Source: Lysobacterales bacterium (GTDB taxonomy: Bacteria; Pseudomonadota; Gammaproteobacteria; Xanthomonadales; Rhodanobacteraceae). From it: a stretch of DNA of 64,000 bases. The position numbers and the translations under genes are program-made. Shown in pieces: positions 28,972-38,834 of the stretch (position 1 is its first letter; the number at the start of each line of letters is the position of its first letter). A model generated the notes under the pieces. That model saw nothing but the letters and a program-made list of their open reading frames with translations, was not told the DNA's origin and ran no database searches. The stretch lies in contig JADJHN010000001.1 in the NCBI GenBank assembly GCA_016707485.1, positions 558,001 to 622,000 of the forward strand. Reading direction: 5' to 3'.

Positions 28972-30321
28972 ATGATCATGAAGAAGTATCTCGGATTGCG
29001 TCTTTCGGCCTTGTCACTCGGATGCCTGATGGCCCTGCCTGGCATTGCCATGGCCGACGAGGCAAGAGAACAGGCCCTTGAACAGCGCATCAACGATCTC
29101 GAAGCGCAACTGCAGCAACTGGCTTCGGAAATCCGTGCACAACGCACGGCGCCTGCAGCGGCACCCGCAGCCCTGCCTGCCGGCAAACTGCCGATCCAGC
29201 TGACCACGCTGACGCCGGGATCACCAAGTGGAACAACGCTCAAGGTCGGCGGCTTCGTAAAGGCCGATTTCATGGTCACCAAGGCCCACGACGGCATGCT
29301 TGCCGATGGTGCCACCGGTCGCGCCCTGTATATCCCGGGGCAAACGCCGGTCGGCGGCAACAGTTCCGATGCCGTCTATGACGCGCACGCCAAGTTCTCG
29401 CGTTTCAATGTCGGCATCGACACCGTCACCGAAGGCGGTGACAAGGCCGGCGCCTTCCTCGAGATGGATTTCTTCGGCAATGCGCTCGGCACCCAGACCT
29501 CGACCAACACCTACGGCGTCACCGTGCGGCATGCCTACGCCTACTGGAACCACTGGCTGGCCGGCCAGACCTGGTCGAACTTCATGGATACCTCGGCCCT
29601 GCCCGACACGGTCGATTTCATCGGCCCCACCGATGGCGTGATCTTCGTGCGCCAGGCGCAGGTGCGCTACACCAATGGCGGCTTCTCCGCGGCCCTGGAG
29701 AATCCGGAAACGCTGATCATTCCAAACGGCGGTGGCGGTGGCGTTGCCTCCGATCGCGGCGCGCTGCCGGATCTCACCTTGCGTTACGGCTGGAAGGGCG
29801 ACTGGGGCAGCTTTGGCGTCGGCGCCCTGTTGCGCAGCCTGGAAATCGACCGCGCCGCGACGGGAACCGTCCCGGCAGCCAACGACAGCGAAGGCGCATT
29901 TGCCTTTACCGTCGGCGGCAAGTGGGTGCTCGGCGCGCATGACGACCTGCGTTACCAGGTCACTGCAGGTGATGGCCTGAGCCGCTACGTAGGCCTCGCC
30001 GTGACCGGTGATACCGCGGTGAGCGCGGATGGCAATCTTGATGCCATCGGCGGATTCGCCGGCTACCTCGCCTGGCGTCATGCCTGGTCGCCAAAGCTGC
30101 GCAGCAATCTGGTCTTTGCCCGCAGCCAGTATGACAACCCGATCGACCTGACCGGAACCGCGGTCAACAAGTCGGTGCAGAGCTTCCGCGTCAACCTGTT
30201 CTATTCGCCGATGCCCAAGCTTGATGTCGGTGTCGAACTGATGCGCGCCAATCGCGAACTGGAAAGCGGAGTCGATGGTTCGCTGACCCGCCTGCAGTTC
30301 ACGACCAAGTACTCATTCTGA
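28972..30321 (+). CDS. DcaP-type trimeric outer-membrane porin
   Basis: A 449-residue outer-membrane protein: signal peptide ending GIAMA, a short coiled coil (about 32-60, EQALEQRINDLEAQLQQLAS) and a beta-barrel ending in YSF. The LKVGGFVKADFMVT strand and the TWSNFMDTSALPDTVDFIGP segment match the DcaP family, which takes up dicarboxylates and other small anions. GGGAGGAG precedes the start. The MHS transporter follows 13 nt after the stop, so outer- and inner-membrane steps for a carboxylate are probably encoded together. The substrate is inferred only from the neighbouring acs. Confidence 0.8.
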   Translation: MIMKKYLGLRLSALSLGCLMALPGIAMADEAREQALEQRINDLEAQLQQLASEIRAQRTAPAAAPAALPAGKLPIQLTTLTPGSPSGTTLKVGGFVKADFMVTKAHDGMLADGATGRALYIPGQTPVGGNSSDAVYDAHAKFSRFNVGIDTVTEGGDKAGAFLEMDFFGNALGTQTSTNTYGVTVRHAYAYWNHWLAGQTWSNFMDTSALPDTVDFIGPTDGVIFVRQAQVRYTNGGFSAALENPETLIIPNGGGGGVASDRGALPDLTLRYGWKGDWGSFGVGALLRSLEIDRAATGTVPAANDSEGAFAFTVGGKWVLGAHDDLRYQVTAGDGLSRYVGLAVTGDTAVSADGNLDAIGGFAGYLAWRHAWSPKLRSNLVFARSQYDNPIDLTGTAVNKSVQSFRVNLFYSPMPKLDVGVELMRANRELESGVDGSLTRLQFTTKYSF

Positions 30322-30334
30322 GGGGAAACCGATC

Positions 30335-31990
30335 ATGGCCAACGCAACAACTGCACAGTCCGCGTCCCTGACCCGGGGTCACAAGAGAGTCATCTTCGCA
30401 TCCAGCCTCGGCACGGTATTCGAGTGGTATGACTTCTACCTCTACGGCTCGCTCGCCGCGATCATCGCCAAGCAGTTCTTCACGGCGTTGAATCCGACCA
30501 GCGGCTTCATCTTCGCCCTGCTCGCCTTCGCCGCCGGCTTTGCCGTGCGTCCGTTTGGCGCGCTGCTGTTCGGTCGCCTCGGCGACATGATCGGGCGCAA
30601 GTACACCTTCCTCGTCACCATCGTCATCATGGGTCTGTCGACCTTCCTGGTGGGCGTGTTGCCGACCTACGCGTCGATCGGCGTCGCCGCGCCGATCATG
30701 CTGATCACCCTGCGATTGCTGCAGGGCCTGGCACTGGGCGGCGAGTACGGGGGCGCGGCAACCTATGTCGCCGAACACGCGCCGCAGGGCAAACGCGGCC
30801 TGTACACGAGTTTCATCCAGACCACGGCCACGCTCGGCCTGTTCCTCTCGCTGCTGATCATCCTCGGCTGTCGCTACTACTTCGGCAAGGATGCATTTGA
30901 AGCCTGGGCCTGGCGCATCCCGTTCCTGCTTTCCTTCGTGCTGCTGATGATCTCGGTGTGGATCCGCCTGCAACTGGCCGAGTCGCCGCTGTTCCAGCAG
31001 ATGAAGAACGAAGGCAAGACTTCCAAGGCACCGCTGACCGAGAGTTTCCTGACCCGCAACAGCCGCGTCGTCCTGCTCGCCTTGTTTGGCGCAACCGCAG
31101 GCCAGGCGGTGGTCTGGTACGCCGGCCAGTTCTATGCGCTGTTCTTCATCACGCAGACCCTGAAGATCGAACCGACCACGGCCAACCTGATGATTGCCGG
31201 TGCCCTCGTGCTCGGCACGCCCTTCTTCATCGTCTTTGGCTGGCTGTCGGACAAGATCGGGCGCAAACCGATCATCATGCTGGGCTGCCTGCTGGCAGCG
31301 GTTACCTATTTCCCGATCTTCAAGGGACTGACCCACTACGGCAACCCCGCCATCGAGGCGGCTGCGCAAACCAGTCCGATCGTCGTGGTCGCCGATCCGT
31401 CCGCCTGCAGTTTCCAGTTCAACCCGGTCGGCACGAGCAAGTTCACGACCTCCTGCGATATTGCCAAGAGCGCGCTGGCCCGCGGCGGCACACCGTACTC
31501 GAATGAAGCGGTTCCGGCCGGCACGGTGGCGAGCGTCAAGATCGGCTCGACGACAGTTGCCTCCTACGAGGCCTCCGGCCTGGTCGGCGATGCAGCCAAA
31601 GCCGAAGCGGACCGCTTCAACGGCGAACTGAAGGCGGCCATGACCTCGGCCGGTTATCCGGAGAAAGCCGATCCCGCGCGCATCAACCAGCCGATGCTGC
31701 TGGTGCTGCTGACCATCCTGGTGATCTACGTGACCATGGTCTACGGGCCGATCGCGGCCTGGCTCGTCGAACTGTTCCCGACGCGCATCCGCTACACCTC
31801 GATGAGCCTGCCGTATCACATCGGCAACGGCTGGTTTGGCGGGTTCCTGCCAACCATCTCGTTTGCCCTGGTTGCCGCCACCGGCAACATCTACCAGGGT
31901 TTGTGGTACCCCATAGTCATCGCCGTGATGACCCTGGTGATCGGCACCCTCTTCCTGCCGGAAACCAAGGACGTCGACATCTCGAAATAG
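30335..31990 (+). CDS. MHS-family MFS transporter with large periplasmic insertion
   Basis: A 551-residue metabolite:H+ symporter. Helices 1-8 are conventional, with the MFS loop motif FGRLGDMIGRKYTF and GGEYGGAATYVAEHAP characteristic of the MHS group. Between helices 8 and 9 to 10 is an insertion of about 115 residues with two Cys (CSFQFNPVGTSKFTTSC), a feature of one MHS subgroup. The substrate is unknown; transport of a carboxylate such as acetate, propionate or a dicarboxylate is suggested by adjacency to acs and the DcaP porin. A strong terminator follows the gene. Confidence 0.85.
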   Translation: MANATTAQSASLTRGHKRVIFASSLGTVFEWYDFYLYGSLAAIIAKQFFTALNPTSGFIFALLAFAAGFAVRPFGALLFGRLGDMIGRKYTFLVTIVIMGLSTFLVGVLPTYASIGVAAPIMLITLRLLQGLALGGEYGGAATYVAEHAPQGKRGLYTSFIQTTATLGLFLSLLIILGCRYYFGKDAFEAWAWRIPFLLSFVLLMISVWIRLQLAESPLFQQMKNEGKTSKAPLTESFLTRNSRVVLLALFGATAGQAVVWYAGQFYALFFITQTLKIEPTTANLMIAGALVLGTPFFIVFGWLSDKIGRKPIIMLGCLLAAVTYFPIFKGLTHYGNPAIEAAAQTSPIVVVADPSACSFQFNPVGTSKFTTSCDIAKSALARGGTPYSNEAVPAGTVASVKIGSTTVASYEASGLVGDAAKAEADRFNGELKAAMTSAGYPEKADPARINQPMLLVLLTILVIYVTMVYGPIAAWLVELFPTRIRYTSMSLPYHIGNGWFGGFLPTISFALVAATGNIYQGLWYPIVIAVMTLVIGTLFLPETKDVDISK

Positions 31991-32062
31991 CAGCGTTCCC
32001 GAGAAGCCGGTCGCCCAAACGGCAGGCCGGCAAACGCGCAGATCTCTCCCCTGCGCGTCCCG

Positions 32063-32100
32063 GTGGGGTCGAATCGAAAGATTCGACCCCACTTTCTTTT
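32063..32100 (+). terminator. Intrinsic terminator after the MHS transporter
   Basis: A perfect 13-bp stem (GTGGGGTCGAATC / GATTCGACCCCAC) closed by a GAAA tetraloop and followed by TTTCTTTT. It starts 73 nt after the stop codon, and is the clearest rho-independent terminator in the window. Confidence 0.93.
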
Positions 32101-32318
32101 CAGCCAAGCACACCTTGCCCGCACCGCAGGTGGCATTCACGGCAGCAATTGCGAATCCGCTTGCAAGGTCCCCTCCGACTATGCATCATCCGCCGGGGGT
32201 CGGGATCGGTATCAGCCTTGCGGCCGATATCGACAACGCCAAAGCGCGATGAGGGGACCACAGGCAACTCGCCTGCGGACATTGCGCGAACGGCTGTGGA
32301 ATCGATGGGGCGCGCACT
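32101..32318. other. Intergenic region without recognisable feature
   Basis: With the terminator before it, this makes a 328-nt stretch without a gene. I see no convincing open frame, promoter motif or repeat in it. It presumably contains the promoter of the lipoprotein gene that follows. Confidence 0.4.
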
Positions 32319-33185
32319 TTGCGAGTTTTCCTGCTTGCCAGTTTTCTTCTCGGCATCTGTGGCTGTGCCTCGCTGCCGCCCGCGGTTTCGAAGCAAGGTG
32401 CCGATCCGCCCGCTGAACCCGTGGCAGCTGCGGCGGCCGGTCAACTCATCCGTCAGGATTTCTCGGCACGCTTGGGCAGCGGCCAGGCAGTCAGCGTCAA
32501 CAACCCGTATGGCGATGTGCGCCTGCGCTTTGGCGGCTACCAGGATGAGCTGGAAATCAACACCGTCGCACAGCAGCCGCCGCAGGCGGCGGCCATCCTG
32601 CTGGAGCCGGGCGTGGTCGATGGCATTTACCGCATCGCCCCGCGCCTTCCTGCCGATACCCTGATTGCCGAAGGCCAACGCCTCGACCTCGTCGTCTTTG
32701 TACCACTTGGCCACAACGTCCGGGTACGCACTGAAAGCGGCGTCATCGAGAGCCGCGGAATCCGCGCCGATATCGACTTGCACAGCGCCCGCGGCAACAT
32801 CGCCATCCGCGGCACCAGCGGTAGCATCAACGCCGAAACCGGGCCAGGAACGATTGAAGCCTCGCTCCTGCGTGCGCCACCGGGTTCGCGCCAGCATCTG
32901 GCCACGAGCACCGGATTCATCGTCCTTGCGGTCAGCGACCAGCTCGATGCAAACCTTGAATTGTCGACATCGGCGGTCTTTGCCACGGAGTTTTCGCTGC
33001 GCGTGGAAAACCTGCCGGGACAGGAACCAAACAAGCGCGCAACCGCGCAAATCGGCGAAGGAAAAGCCGACATATTCGTTGAAAGCCGGCGCGGCGAGAT
33101 CCGCCTGCTGCGCTGGACAGGATTTACAACAGTGAATGGAAAGCCCGTCGACGAAGACGAGCAAGCGGATACCGACAGCGATTGA
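32319..33185 (+). CDS. Putative lipoprotein with DUF4097-like beta-helical domain
   Basis: A 288-residue protein with a lipobox (FLLGICGC) near the start. The mature region has regularly repeated short strands (VRVRTESGVIESRGIRADID, HSARGNIAIRGTSGSINAE, SSTGFIV-like turns) reminiscent of DUF4097/putative adhesin beta-solenoids. It probably starts at a TTG at 32319 with GATGGGG upstream; no ATG in frame leaves the lipoprotein signal intact. The C-terminus is acidic. No enzymatic motif. Confidence 0.6.
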   Translation: MRVFLLASFLLGICGCASLPPAVSKQGADPPAEPVAAAAAGQLIRQDFSARLGSGQAVSVNNPYGDVRLRFGGYQDELEINTVAQQPPQAAAILLEPGVVDGIYRIAPRLPADTLIAEGQRLDLVVFVPLGHNVRVRTESGVIESRGIRADIDLHSARGNIAIRGTSGSINAETGPGTIEASLLRAPPGSRQHLATSTGFIVLAVSDQLDANLELSTSAVFATEFSLRVENLPGQEPNKRATAQIGEGKADIFVESRRGEIRLLRWTGFTTVNGKPVDEDEQADTDSD

Positions 33186-33266
33186 TCAGCCCTGACCGTC
33201 ATCGTCAAGACATCGTCGATGGCGCCTGAGAATCCAACGATCCAGAAGACGCATGAGGATTTCACG

Positions 33267-36200
33267 ATGAAGTTCCAGAATTGCAGAATTCCGATAGTCC
33301 TGTTGAGTCTGCTGCTGGCATTGCCAGCGCCCGCAGCAGACACGTTTGAAGCCACCGCCGCGAACGGCGTGCAGATCGGCGAACCGGTCAGCGCCGTCAG
33401 CATCGATGTTGACCTGCGCGACTTGCCCACGGCCGCCAGCTGGCGCCCGGGCATGGCCATCAAGGAAGCACACAAGCGCCAGTTCTTTCCGCCCCAGCAC
33501 GTAAACAGCGCCGCACCAAGCTGGTTGCAGACCGCGCCCGACGGCCTGCCCGAGTTGCAGAAGATGTGGGACGACAACGCCTCGCCGTTGACTCTGCGGA
33601 GCCCCTCGCAAACCCGTGTCAGCATCAACAATGCTTCGACCGGCGTCTCTCCCGGCGATCCGGTGGTCGACGTCAGCGCCAACTACATCGTCTACGGCGT
33701 CAATGGCAGCAGCGGAACATCCTTCACCATCTACGACAAGTCCGGCACCAAGCTGGCCGGCCCGACCACGTTCAAGTCGCTCGCGCCGAGCGGCGATGGC
33801 TGCGCCACCTCGGTCAGCGATCCGATTGTCCTCTTCGATCGGCTCGCCAATCGCTGGTTCCTGCTCGAAATGGGCGGCACTTCGTCCACGGCGAAGATGT
33901 GCATCTATGTTTCCAAGACGGAAAACCCGGTCTCCGGCGGCTGGTGGTTCTACGGCTTCTCGACACCGACGCAGAACGACTATCCGCATTGCGGCGTCTG
34001 GAACAATGCCTATGTCTGCACCGACAACGAAGGCGGCAGCAATGTCACCGCCTATGCCTATGACCGCGCCAACATGCTCATTGGCGCGACTGCCCGCGCG
34101 CAGCAGCGCTTCGCCAGTGTCCCGGCGCTGGCCGGCTACGGCTTCCAGGCGCTGACCCCGGTCACCTTCATGGGCGATTCCGCACATGCGCCGCCAACAT
34201 CGACGAAGCAGGTTCTCGCCAGACATAACGATGACGAGGCGCATGCTGGTGGTTCGGCGGACACAACGCGCGATTTCATCGATCTCTACTCGATCAACAT
34301 CGACTGGAACACGCCGGCCAACAGCGGCATCTCGACTCTGCCGCGCATTGCCATCACCGAATTCAACAGCTGGTTCCGTGACTATTCGACCTTTGCCACA
34401 GTGCCGCAGCCGGGCTCCACATCACGGCTTGATCCGATCCGCGAAGTGATCCTCAACTCGCTGGTTTACCGCAATCTCGGCAGCCACGAATCGATCGTCG
34501 GCCAGTTCGCAACCAACGTGAACGCGGCGCGCAGCGGCACCACGGTCAACGCCGGCATCCGCTGGTTCGAGCTTCGCCGCACGGGTGGCGGCAACTGGAC
34601 CCTGCAGCAGGAAGGCACCTACGCGCCCGGCGACAGCAACACGCACCATCTGGTCGGCACCATCGCCACCGACAACAAGGGCAACATCGGCCTCGGCTAC
34701 AACACGACCAGGACTTCCACGCCCACGGTTTACGCCACGCTTGGCTACACCGGGCGCATGGCCGGCGATCCGGCCGGGGTGATGACCCTCGGCGAAAACA
34801 CCGTCGCCGCAGGCAGCGCTGCGGAAACCTCCGGGCGCTGGGGCGACTACTACCAGATGGCGGTAGATCCCACCGACGATTGCACGTTCTGGATGGTCGG
34901 CATGTATCGCCCGGCAAGCAGCTGGAACACGCGCATTCAGGACTTCAAGTTCAGTGATTGCGGCGCGGCGCCGACCACCTATTCGGTCTCCGGCACGGTC
35001 AGCACTGCAACCGGCGTCGGCATTGCCGGCGTCACCGTCAGCACCGGTTCGGTCAGCACGACGACCAATTCAAGCGGTGCCTACACCCTCGGCAACCTGG
35101 CCAATGGCGGTTACAGCCTGACGCCGAGCCTCGGTGGCTACGCCTTCTCGCCGAGCAGCCGCAGCGTGACGGTGAGCGGCGCCAACGTGTCCGGGCAGAA
35201 TTTCACCGGCACGCCGACCGCGAACAATGCACCGGTTGCCAACTTCACCTTCACCACCAGCAACCTGGTCGCCAGCTTCACCGACAGTTCCACGGATGCC
35301 GACGGCACCATCGCCTCGCGTTCATGGAATTTCGGTGACAGCACGACGTCGACCGCAACCAATCCAGGCCACACCTATGCCGCGGCCGGTACCTACACGG
35401 TCAGCCTGACCGTGACCGACAACGGTGGTGCCAGCAACAGCACCAGCAAGTCGGTGACGGTCACCGCACCGCCGAGCAACGTGCTGCAGAACGGCGTTAC
35501 CGTCAGCGGCCTGGCCGCCACAACCGGCACCGACATCCTCTACACGATGACCGTGCCCGCGGGCGCCAGCGCACTCGGCTTCGTCATGTCGGGCGGCACG
35601 GGCGATGCCGACTTGTACGTCCGCTTTGGCAGCGCACCCACGGACACCACCTACGACTGCCGTCCGTATGCCAGTGGCAACTCGGAATCCTGCCCGATCA
35701 ACCCGGCCCAGGTCGGCACCTACTACGTGCGCGTGAAAGCCTATTCGACCTTCTCCGGCGTGTCCCTGACCGGCAGTTACTCGACCACCAGCAACAGCCC
35801 GCCGACGGCGAATTTCAGCTTCACCAGCAGTGCGCTGACGGCGAACTTCACCGACACATCGACCGACAGCGATGGCACGATCGCCTCGCGTTCCTGGAAC
35901 TTCGGCGATGGTGGTTCATCGACCTCGGCCAACCCGAGCCATGCCTATGCCGCGGCGGGCACCTACAGCGTGACGCTGACGGTGACCGACAACGGCGGGG
36001 CGACAAACTCGACGACGAAGTCGGTCACGGTCACCGCTCCGGGCGGCTGCACGCCATCGGGCACGGTGCTCTGCAACGGCACCGTCATCAGCGGCCTGTC
36101 GGCAACCAAGAACAACTGGACCGCAACCTACACCCTGGTGGTTCCAGCGGGCGCGAGCAACCTGAACATCTCCATCGCGGGCGGCAGCGGCGACGCCGAT

Positions 36201-36377
36201 CTCTATGTGCGACTCGGATCGGCACCGACCACGACCAGTTATACCTGCCGCCCGTACACCGCAGGCAACAACGAAACCTGTACGTTTGCAGCACCCACGG
36301 CAGGCACCTACTACGTGAAGATCCGCGCTTATGCGGCCTTCTCGGGTGTCACCCTGAGCAACAGTTTCACCCCCTGA
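33267..36377 (+). CDS. Large secreted protein with PKD and PPC domains
   Basis: A 1036-residue exported protein, signal peptide CRIPIVLLSLLLALPAPAA. Residues to about 560 form a domain I cannot name (contains DPVVDVSANYIVYG, FDRLANRWFLLEMGG, YYQMAVDPTDDCTFWMVG). Then come a carboxypeptidase-regulatory-like domain (about 571-648), PKD (655-735), PPC (738-842), a second PKD (848-922) and a second PPC (928-1036). The two PKD-PPC modules are clearly a duplication. PPC domains usually accompany secreted peptidases, but no catalytic motif is visible here. The ATG at 33267 has GAGGA upstream. Confidence 0.75.
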   Translation: MKFQNCRIPIVLLSLLLALPAPAADTFEATAANGVQIGEPVSAVSIDVDLRDLPTAASWRPGMAIKEAHKRQFFPPQHVNSAAPSWLQTAPDGLPELQKMWDDNASPLTLRSPSQTRVSINNASTGVSPGDPVVDVSANYIVYGVNGSSGTSFTIYDKSGTKLAGPTTFKSLAPSGDGCATSVSDPIVLFDRLANRWFLLEMGGTSSTAKMCIYVSKTENPVSGGWWFYGFSTPTQNDYPHCGVWNNAYVCTDNEGGSNVTAYAYDRANMLIGATARAQQRFASVPALAGYGFQALTPVTFMGDSAHAPPTSTKQVLARHNDDEAHAGGSADTTRDFIDLYSINIDWNTPANSGISTLPRIAITEFNSWFRDYSTFATVPQPGSTSRLDPIREVILNSLVYRNLGSHESIVGQFATNVNAARSGTTVNAGIRWFELRRTGGGNWTLQQEGTYAPGDSNTHHLVGTIATDNKGNIGLGYNTTRTSTPTVYATLGYTGRMAGDPAGVMTLGENTVAAGSAAETSGRWGDYYQMAVDPTDDCTFWMVGMYRPASSWNTRIQDFKFSDCGAAPTTYSVSGTVSTATGVGIAGVTVSTGSVSTTTNSSGAYTLGNLANGGYSLTPSLGGYAFSPSSRSVTVSGANVSGQNFTGTPTANNAPVANFTFTTSNLVASFTDSSTDADGTIASRSWNFGDSTTSTATNPGHTYAAAGTYTVSLTVTDNGGASNSTSKSVTVTAPPSNVLQNGVTVSGLAATTGTDILYTMTVPAGASALGFVMSGGTGDADLYVRFGSAPTDTTYDCRPYASGNSESCPINPAQVGTYYVRVKAYSTFSGVSLTGSYSTTSNSPPTANFSFTSSALTANFTDTSTDSDGTIASRSWNFGDGGSSTSANPSHAYAAAGTYSVTLTVTDNGGATNSTTKSVTVTAPGGCTPSGTVLCNGTVISGLSATKNNWTATYTLVVPAGASNLNISIAGGSGDADLYVRLGSAPTTTSYTCRPYTAGNNETCTFAAPTAGTYYVKIRAYAAFSGVTLSNSFTP

Positions 36378-36405
36378 ATGCTGGCCCGGCATTGAGTCGG
36401 GCGAG

Positions 36406-36450
36406 CATGAAAACAGCGGCGACCGGAGCAATCCGGTCGCCGTTTTCATG
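36406..36450. terminator. Bidirectional terminator
   Basis: An inverted repeat with arms CATGAAAAC / GTTTTCATG outside and CGGCGACCGG / CCGGTCGCCG inside, loop AGCAAT. The A-tract on the left and T-tract on the right let it serve both the PKD-PPC gene and the converging zinc-finger gene. Confidence 0.9.
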
Positions 36451-36480
36451 TGCACGACGCAAAAGCCCGGGCAATCAGGC

Positions 36481-36744
36481 TCAGCGCAGCTGGCTGTCCT
36501 TGCTGCCGCGCCGGTTGATGCCGGAGGCACGTACCTCGCGATCTCGCGCCTCCTGGCAGCCCACGCACAAGCGCACGCCGGGCACGGCCTTGCGCCGCGC
36601 CTCGGGAATCCTCGCCGCGCACTCTTCGCAATGCTTCAACCCGGGCCCCTTGCCGAGGCGCGTGCGCGCACGCGCGATGCCCTCCTTGATCGTGGCATCG
36701 ATCTGATCCTGCACGGCACCATCGCCGGCCCATCCGGTTGCCAT
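36481..36744 (-). CDS. DksA/TraR-type zinc-finger protein, YbiI-like
   Basis: An 87-residue protein: an N-terminal helix (QDQIDATIKEGIARARTRL) then a C4 zinc finger CEECAARIPEARRKAVPGVR with the second CX2C in CVGCQ. It lacks the long coiled coil of DksA, so it resembles YbiI rather than a true RNA-polymerase secondary-channel regulator. GAGGAGG precedes the ATG at 36744. The 286 nt upstream to the next gene contain no other feature that I can name. Confidence 0.85.
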   Translation of the reverse strand: MATGWAGDGAVQDQIDATIKEGIARARTRLGKGPGLKHCEECAARIPEARRKAVPGVRLCVGCQEARDREVRASGINRRGSKDSQLR

Positions 36745-37031
36745 GATTGCCTCCTCACCTCGTGTCTGCCGAGCAACGACGCCCATGCCGCCCGGTGCTG
36801 CTGAAATCGAGGCGGGTCATGGCATATCGGTCTCCACTCAATCTGGGGACACTCGGCCGAATGACAATCGTCCGCTCACCCGGTAACAGGTGAGACATCC
36901 GCGGGCGTCTCTCCCTCCGTTCGTCTTGAGTCCGTCAAAGTGCGAACGGGAAAAGACAACCGTCTTCCGTACAAGCTTCGGCACGTTCGGGACGAGCGAC
37001 GAAGGCATCCTGATCGTCGCGCAACCCGCGC

Positions 37032-38618
37032 TCAGAATGCCGCGGAGAAATCGTAATCCAGGCGCGCGCCGGTTGCGGCAAGCTTGCGTCCGCGCAGGTA
37101 ATCGATGCCCAGAGCGGCCAGGCGACTGACCGCTCCGGTATCGGACACCGAATCGACGATCAGCTGGCGTCCGCTTTCCTTGAAGCCCCGCGTGGCCGCA
37201 GTGAACTCCGCATCCGTGTTCTCGGCCACGGTGGCGTAGGGAACGCGCAGGAAATCGACCGGATACCTTGTCCACAATGCCAGTTGCGCAAGGTCTCCGC
37301 ACTGGTCACTCAGGCTGACGCGCACGCCAAAGCGGCGCAGGCGCACGATGCGCATGAGGTTTTCCTTTTCCGTCAGCTCGCGGCTTGCCTCCAGCTCGAC
37401 AATCAGGCGATCGCGCAGCTGCGGACGTCGACGCAACTCCTCGACCAGCCAGCGCCAGGCCATGCCGTGCAAGGTATCGAGTTCGACCGGCACGACCAGG
37501 CGCGTGCTGCGGCCGGCGCGGCATTCCTGTTCGAGTGTCTCGAAGGCCTGGAACAGGCTGATGCGGTTGATCATGATCATCGCCCCGGCGGCACGCGCCA
37601 GGCGCAGGTATTCACGCCGGTAGACGCCGCCGAGCGGCGCGCGCGCATCACGCAACTTGGCGTGCACGGAATACAGTTCGCCCGCCTGGGTGCTGGCTGG
37701 CAGCAAGGGCTGGAACTCGACAATGACATTCCTGCCGGCCCTGGCATCCGCGATCCACTCGCGGATGATCAGCACGCGTTCTGCGGGCATCGGCTCGAAC
37801 TCGCGCGTCAGCACTCCTTCGGGACGATTGCCGCCATGCCGGCTGGCGATGCCTTGCGCCGCATATGCCGTCGAAAACCATTCCTGGGCGCGATCCGCAC
37901 AGGGCGCGGATGGCGCCAGGGCGAGGCCGATTGACACCGACAAGTTCACTGCCTCGTCGCCAACCAGGAACGGCTCGGCGGCAATACCAGCGCAAATGCG
38001 CGCCGCCACATCCAAAACTTCCTCGGCCGTCTTGCGTTGCACCAGCACGCCGAAACCATACTCAAGCCAGAGGGTGACCGTATCTCCCGCTTCAAGCACC
38101 GCGGCAATGCGCGTGGACATGCTTTCCTCAAGCGCGAAAACGGCCGTTCGATCGAGGCGCGCATCCAGTGTCGCCGCCTGGTCGAGTTGAATGGCCATGA
38201 GCACGCTGACGCGGGATTCGGATTCGCGCAGCGAAGCCAGTTGCGCGAGGAAATCGGAGCGTCGCAGCATGCTTCCAGCGAGCCCGCCCGATTGCGCATC
38301 GACATCCGACGCGGCAGCGGAACTCCCGCCCAGGCCAGCATGCGCAAGAACCGCACTTTTGCCGGCATCGGTTTCCCGCCGTTCCGCCAATGCCGGCACG
38401 GCACCACGCACGACGGCCGGCAGGCAACCCGGATTCGGACACGCTGAAACCACCCAGCCGGCCTTGATCCAGGGCGTCTGCCAACCTGGCGGCAGCGTCG
38501 TCCCGGCGGGATACAGCATGATTGCGCTTTTCGGCAGCACATCGCCGCCCGTGGGCTGCGCTTGCCCTGCATGCCGCGCATCCTGCGCAAATTGCTGCGA
38601 GACTGCTTCCATTCCCAT
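37032..38618 (-). CDS. Degenerate GGDEF-EAL domain protein
   Basis: A 528-residue cytoplasmic protein. After an unassigned N-terminus (1-115) comes a GGDEF-like fold (about 118-245), in which the active-site loop reads LEYGFGVLV instead of GGDEF. An EAL-like domain (about 275-520) follows: VEFQPLLP is recognisable, but the EAL signature is SVHAKLR and the catalytic DDFGTG loop reads LSDQCGD. Both enzymatic sites are therefore lost, and a role as c-di-GMP or GTP sensor, or as protein scaffold, is more likely than turnover. The exact start is uncertain. Confidence 0.82.
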   Translation of the reverse strand: MGMEAVSQQFAQDARHAGQAQPTGGDVLPKSAIMLYPAGTTLPPGWQTPWIKAGWVVSACPNPGCLPAVVRGAVPALAERRETDAGKSAVLAHAGLGGSSAAASDVDAQSGGLAGSMLRRSDFLAQLASLRESESRVSVLMAIQLDQAATLDARLDRTAVFALEESMSTRIAAVLEAGDTVTLWLEYGFGVLVQRKTAEEVLDVAARICAGIAAEPFLVGDEAVNLSVSIGLALAPSAPCADRAQEWFSTAYAAQGIASRHGGNRPEGVLTREFEPMPAERVLIIREWIADARAGRNVIVEFQPLLPASTQAGELYSVHAKLRDARAPLGGVYRREYLRLARAAGAMIMINRISLFQAFETLEQECRAGRSTRLVVPVELDTLHGMAWRWLVEELRRRPQLRDRLIVELEASRELTEKENLMRIVRLRRFGVRVSLSDQCGDLAQLALWTRYPVDFLRVPYATVAENTDAEFTAATRGFKESGRQLIVDSVSDTGAVSRLAALGIDYLRGRKLAATGARLDYDFSAAF

Positions 38619-38834
38619 TCTGGCGCACTCGATTCAGGTCGAATGTTCCCTTCGATGCAAATCCCGGGCCATCCGTGGCCGTTGCCATGCGCGACCCGGC
38701 AGCCAGGCTTGTGTCAGCGAACGGCAGCAAGTGACAATCGCAGCACAATGCCCAGGTCCGGCTCGCCTGCCGGTCGGGCCGCCAACCCCTGTCGTCCCCT
38801 CCAGCCTGCGGACCAGGCAAACCGAGGTCCGCGC

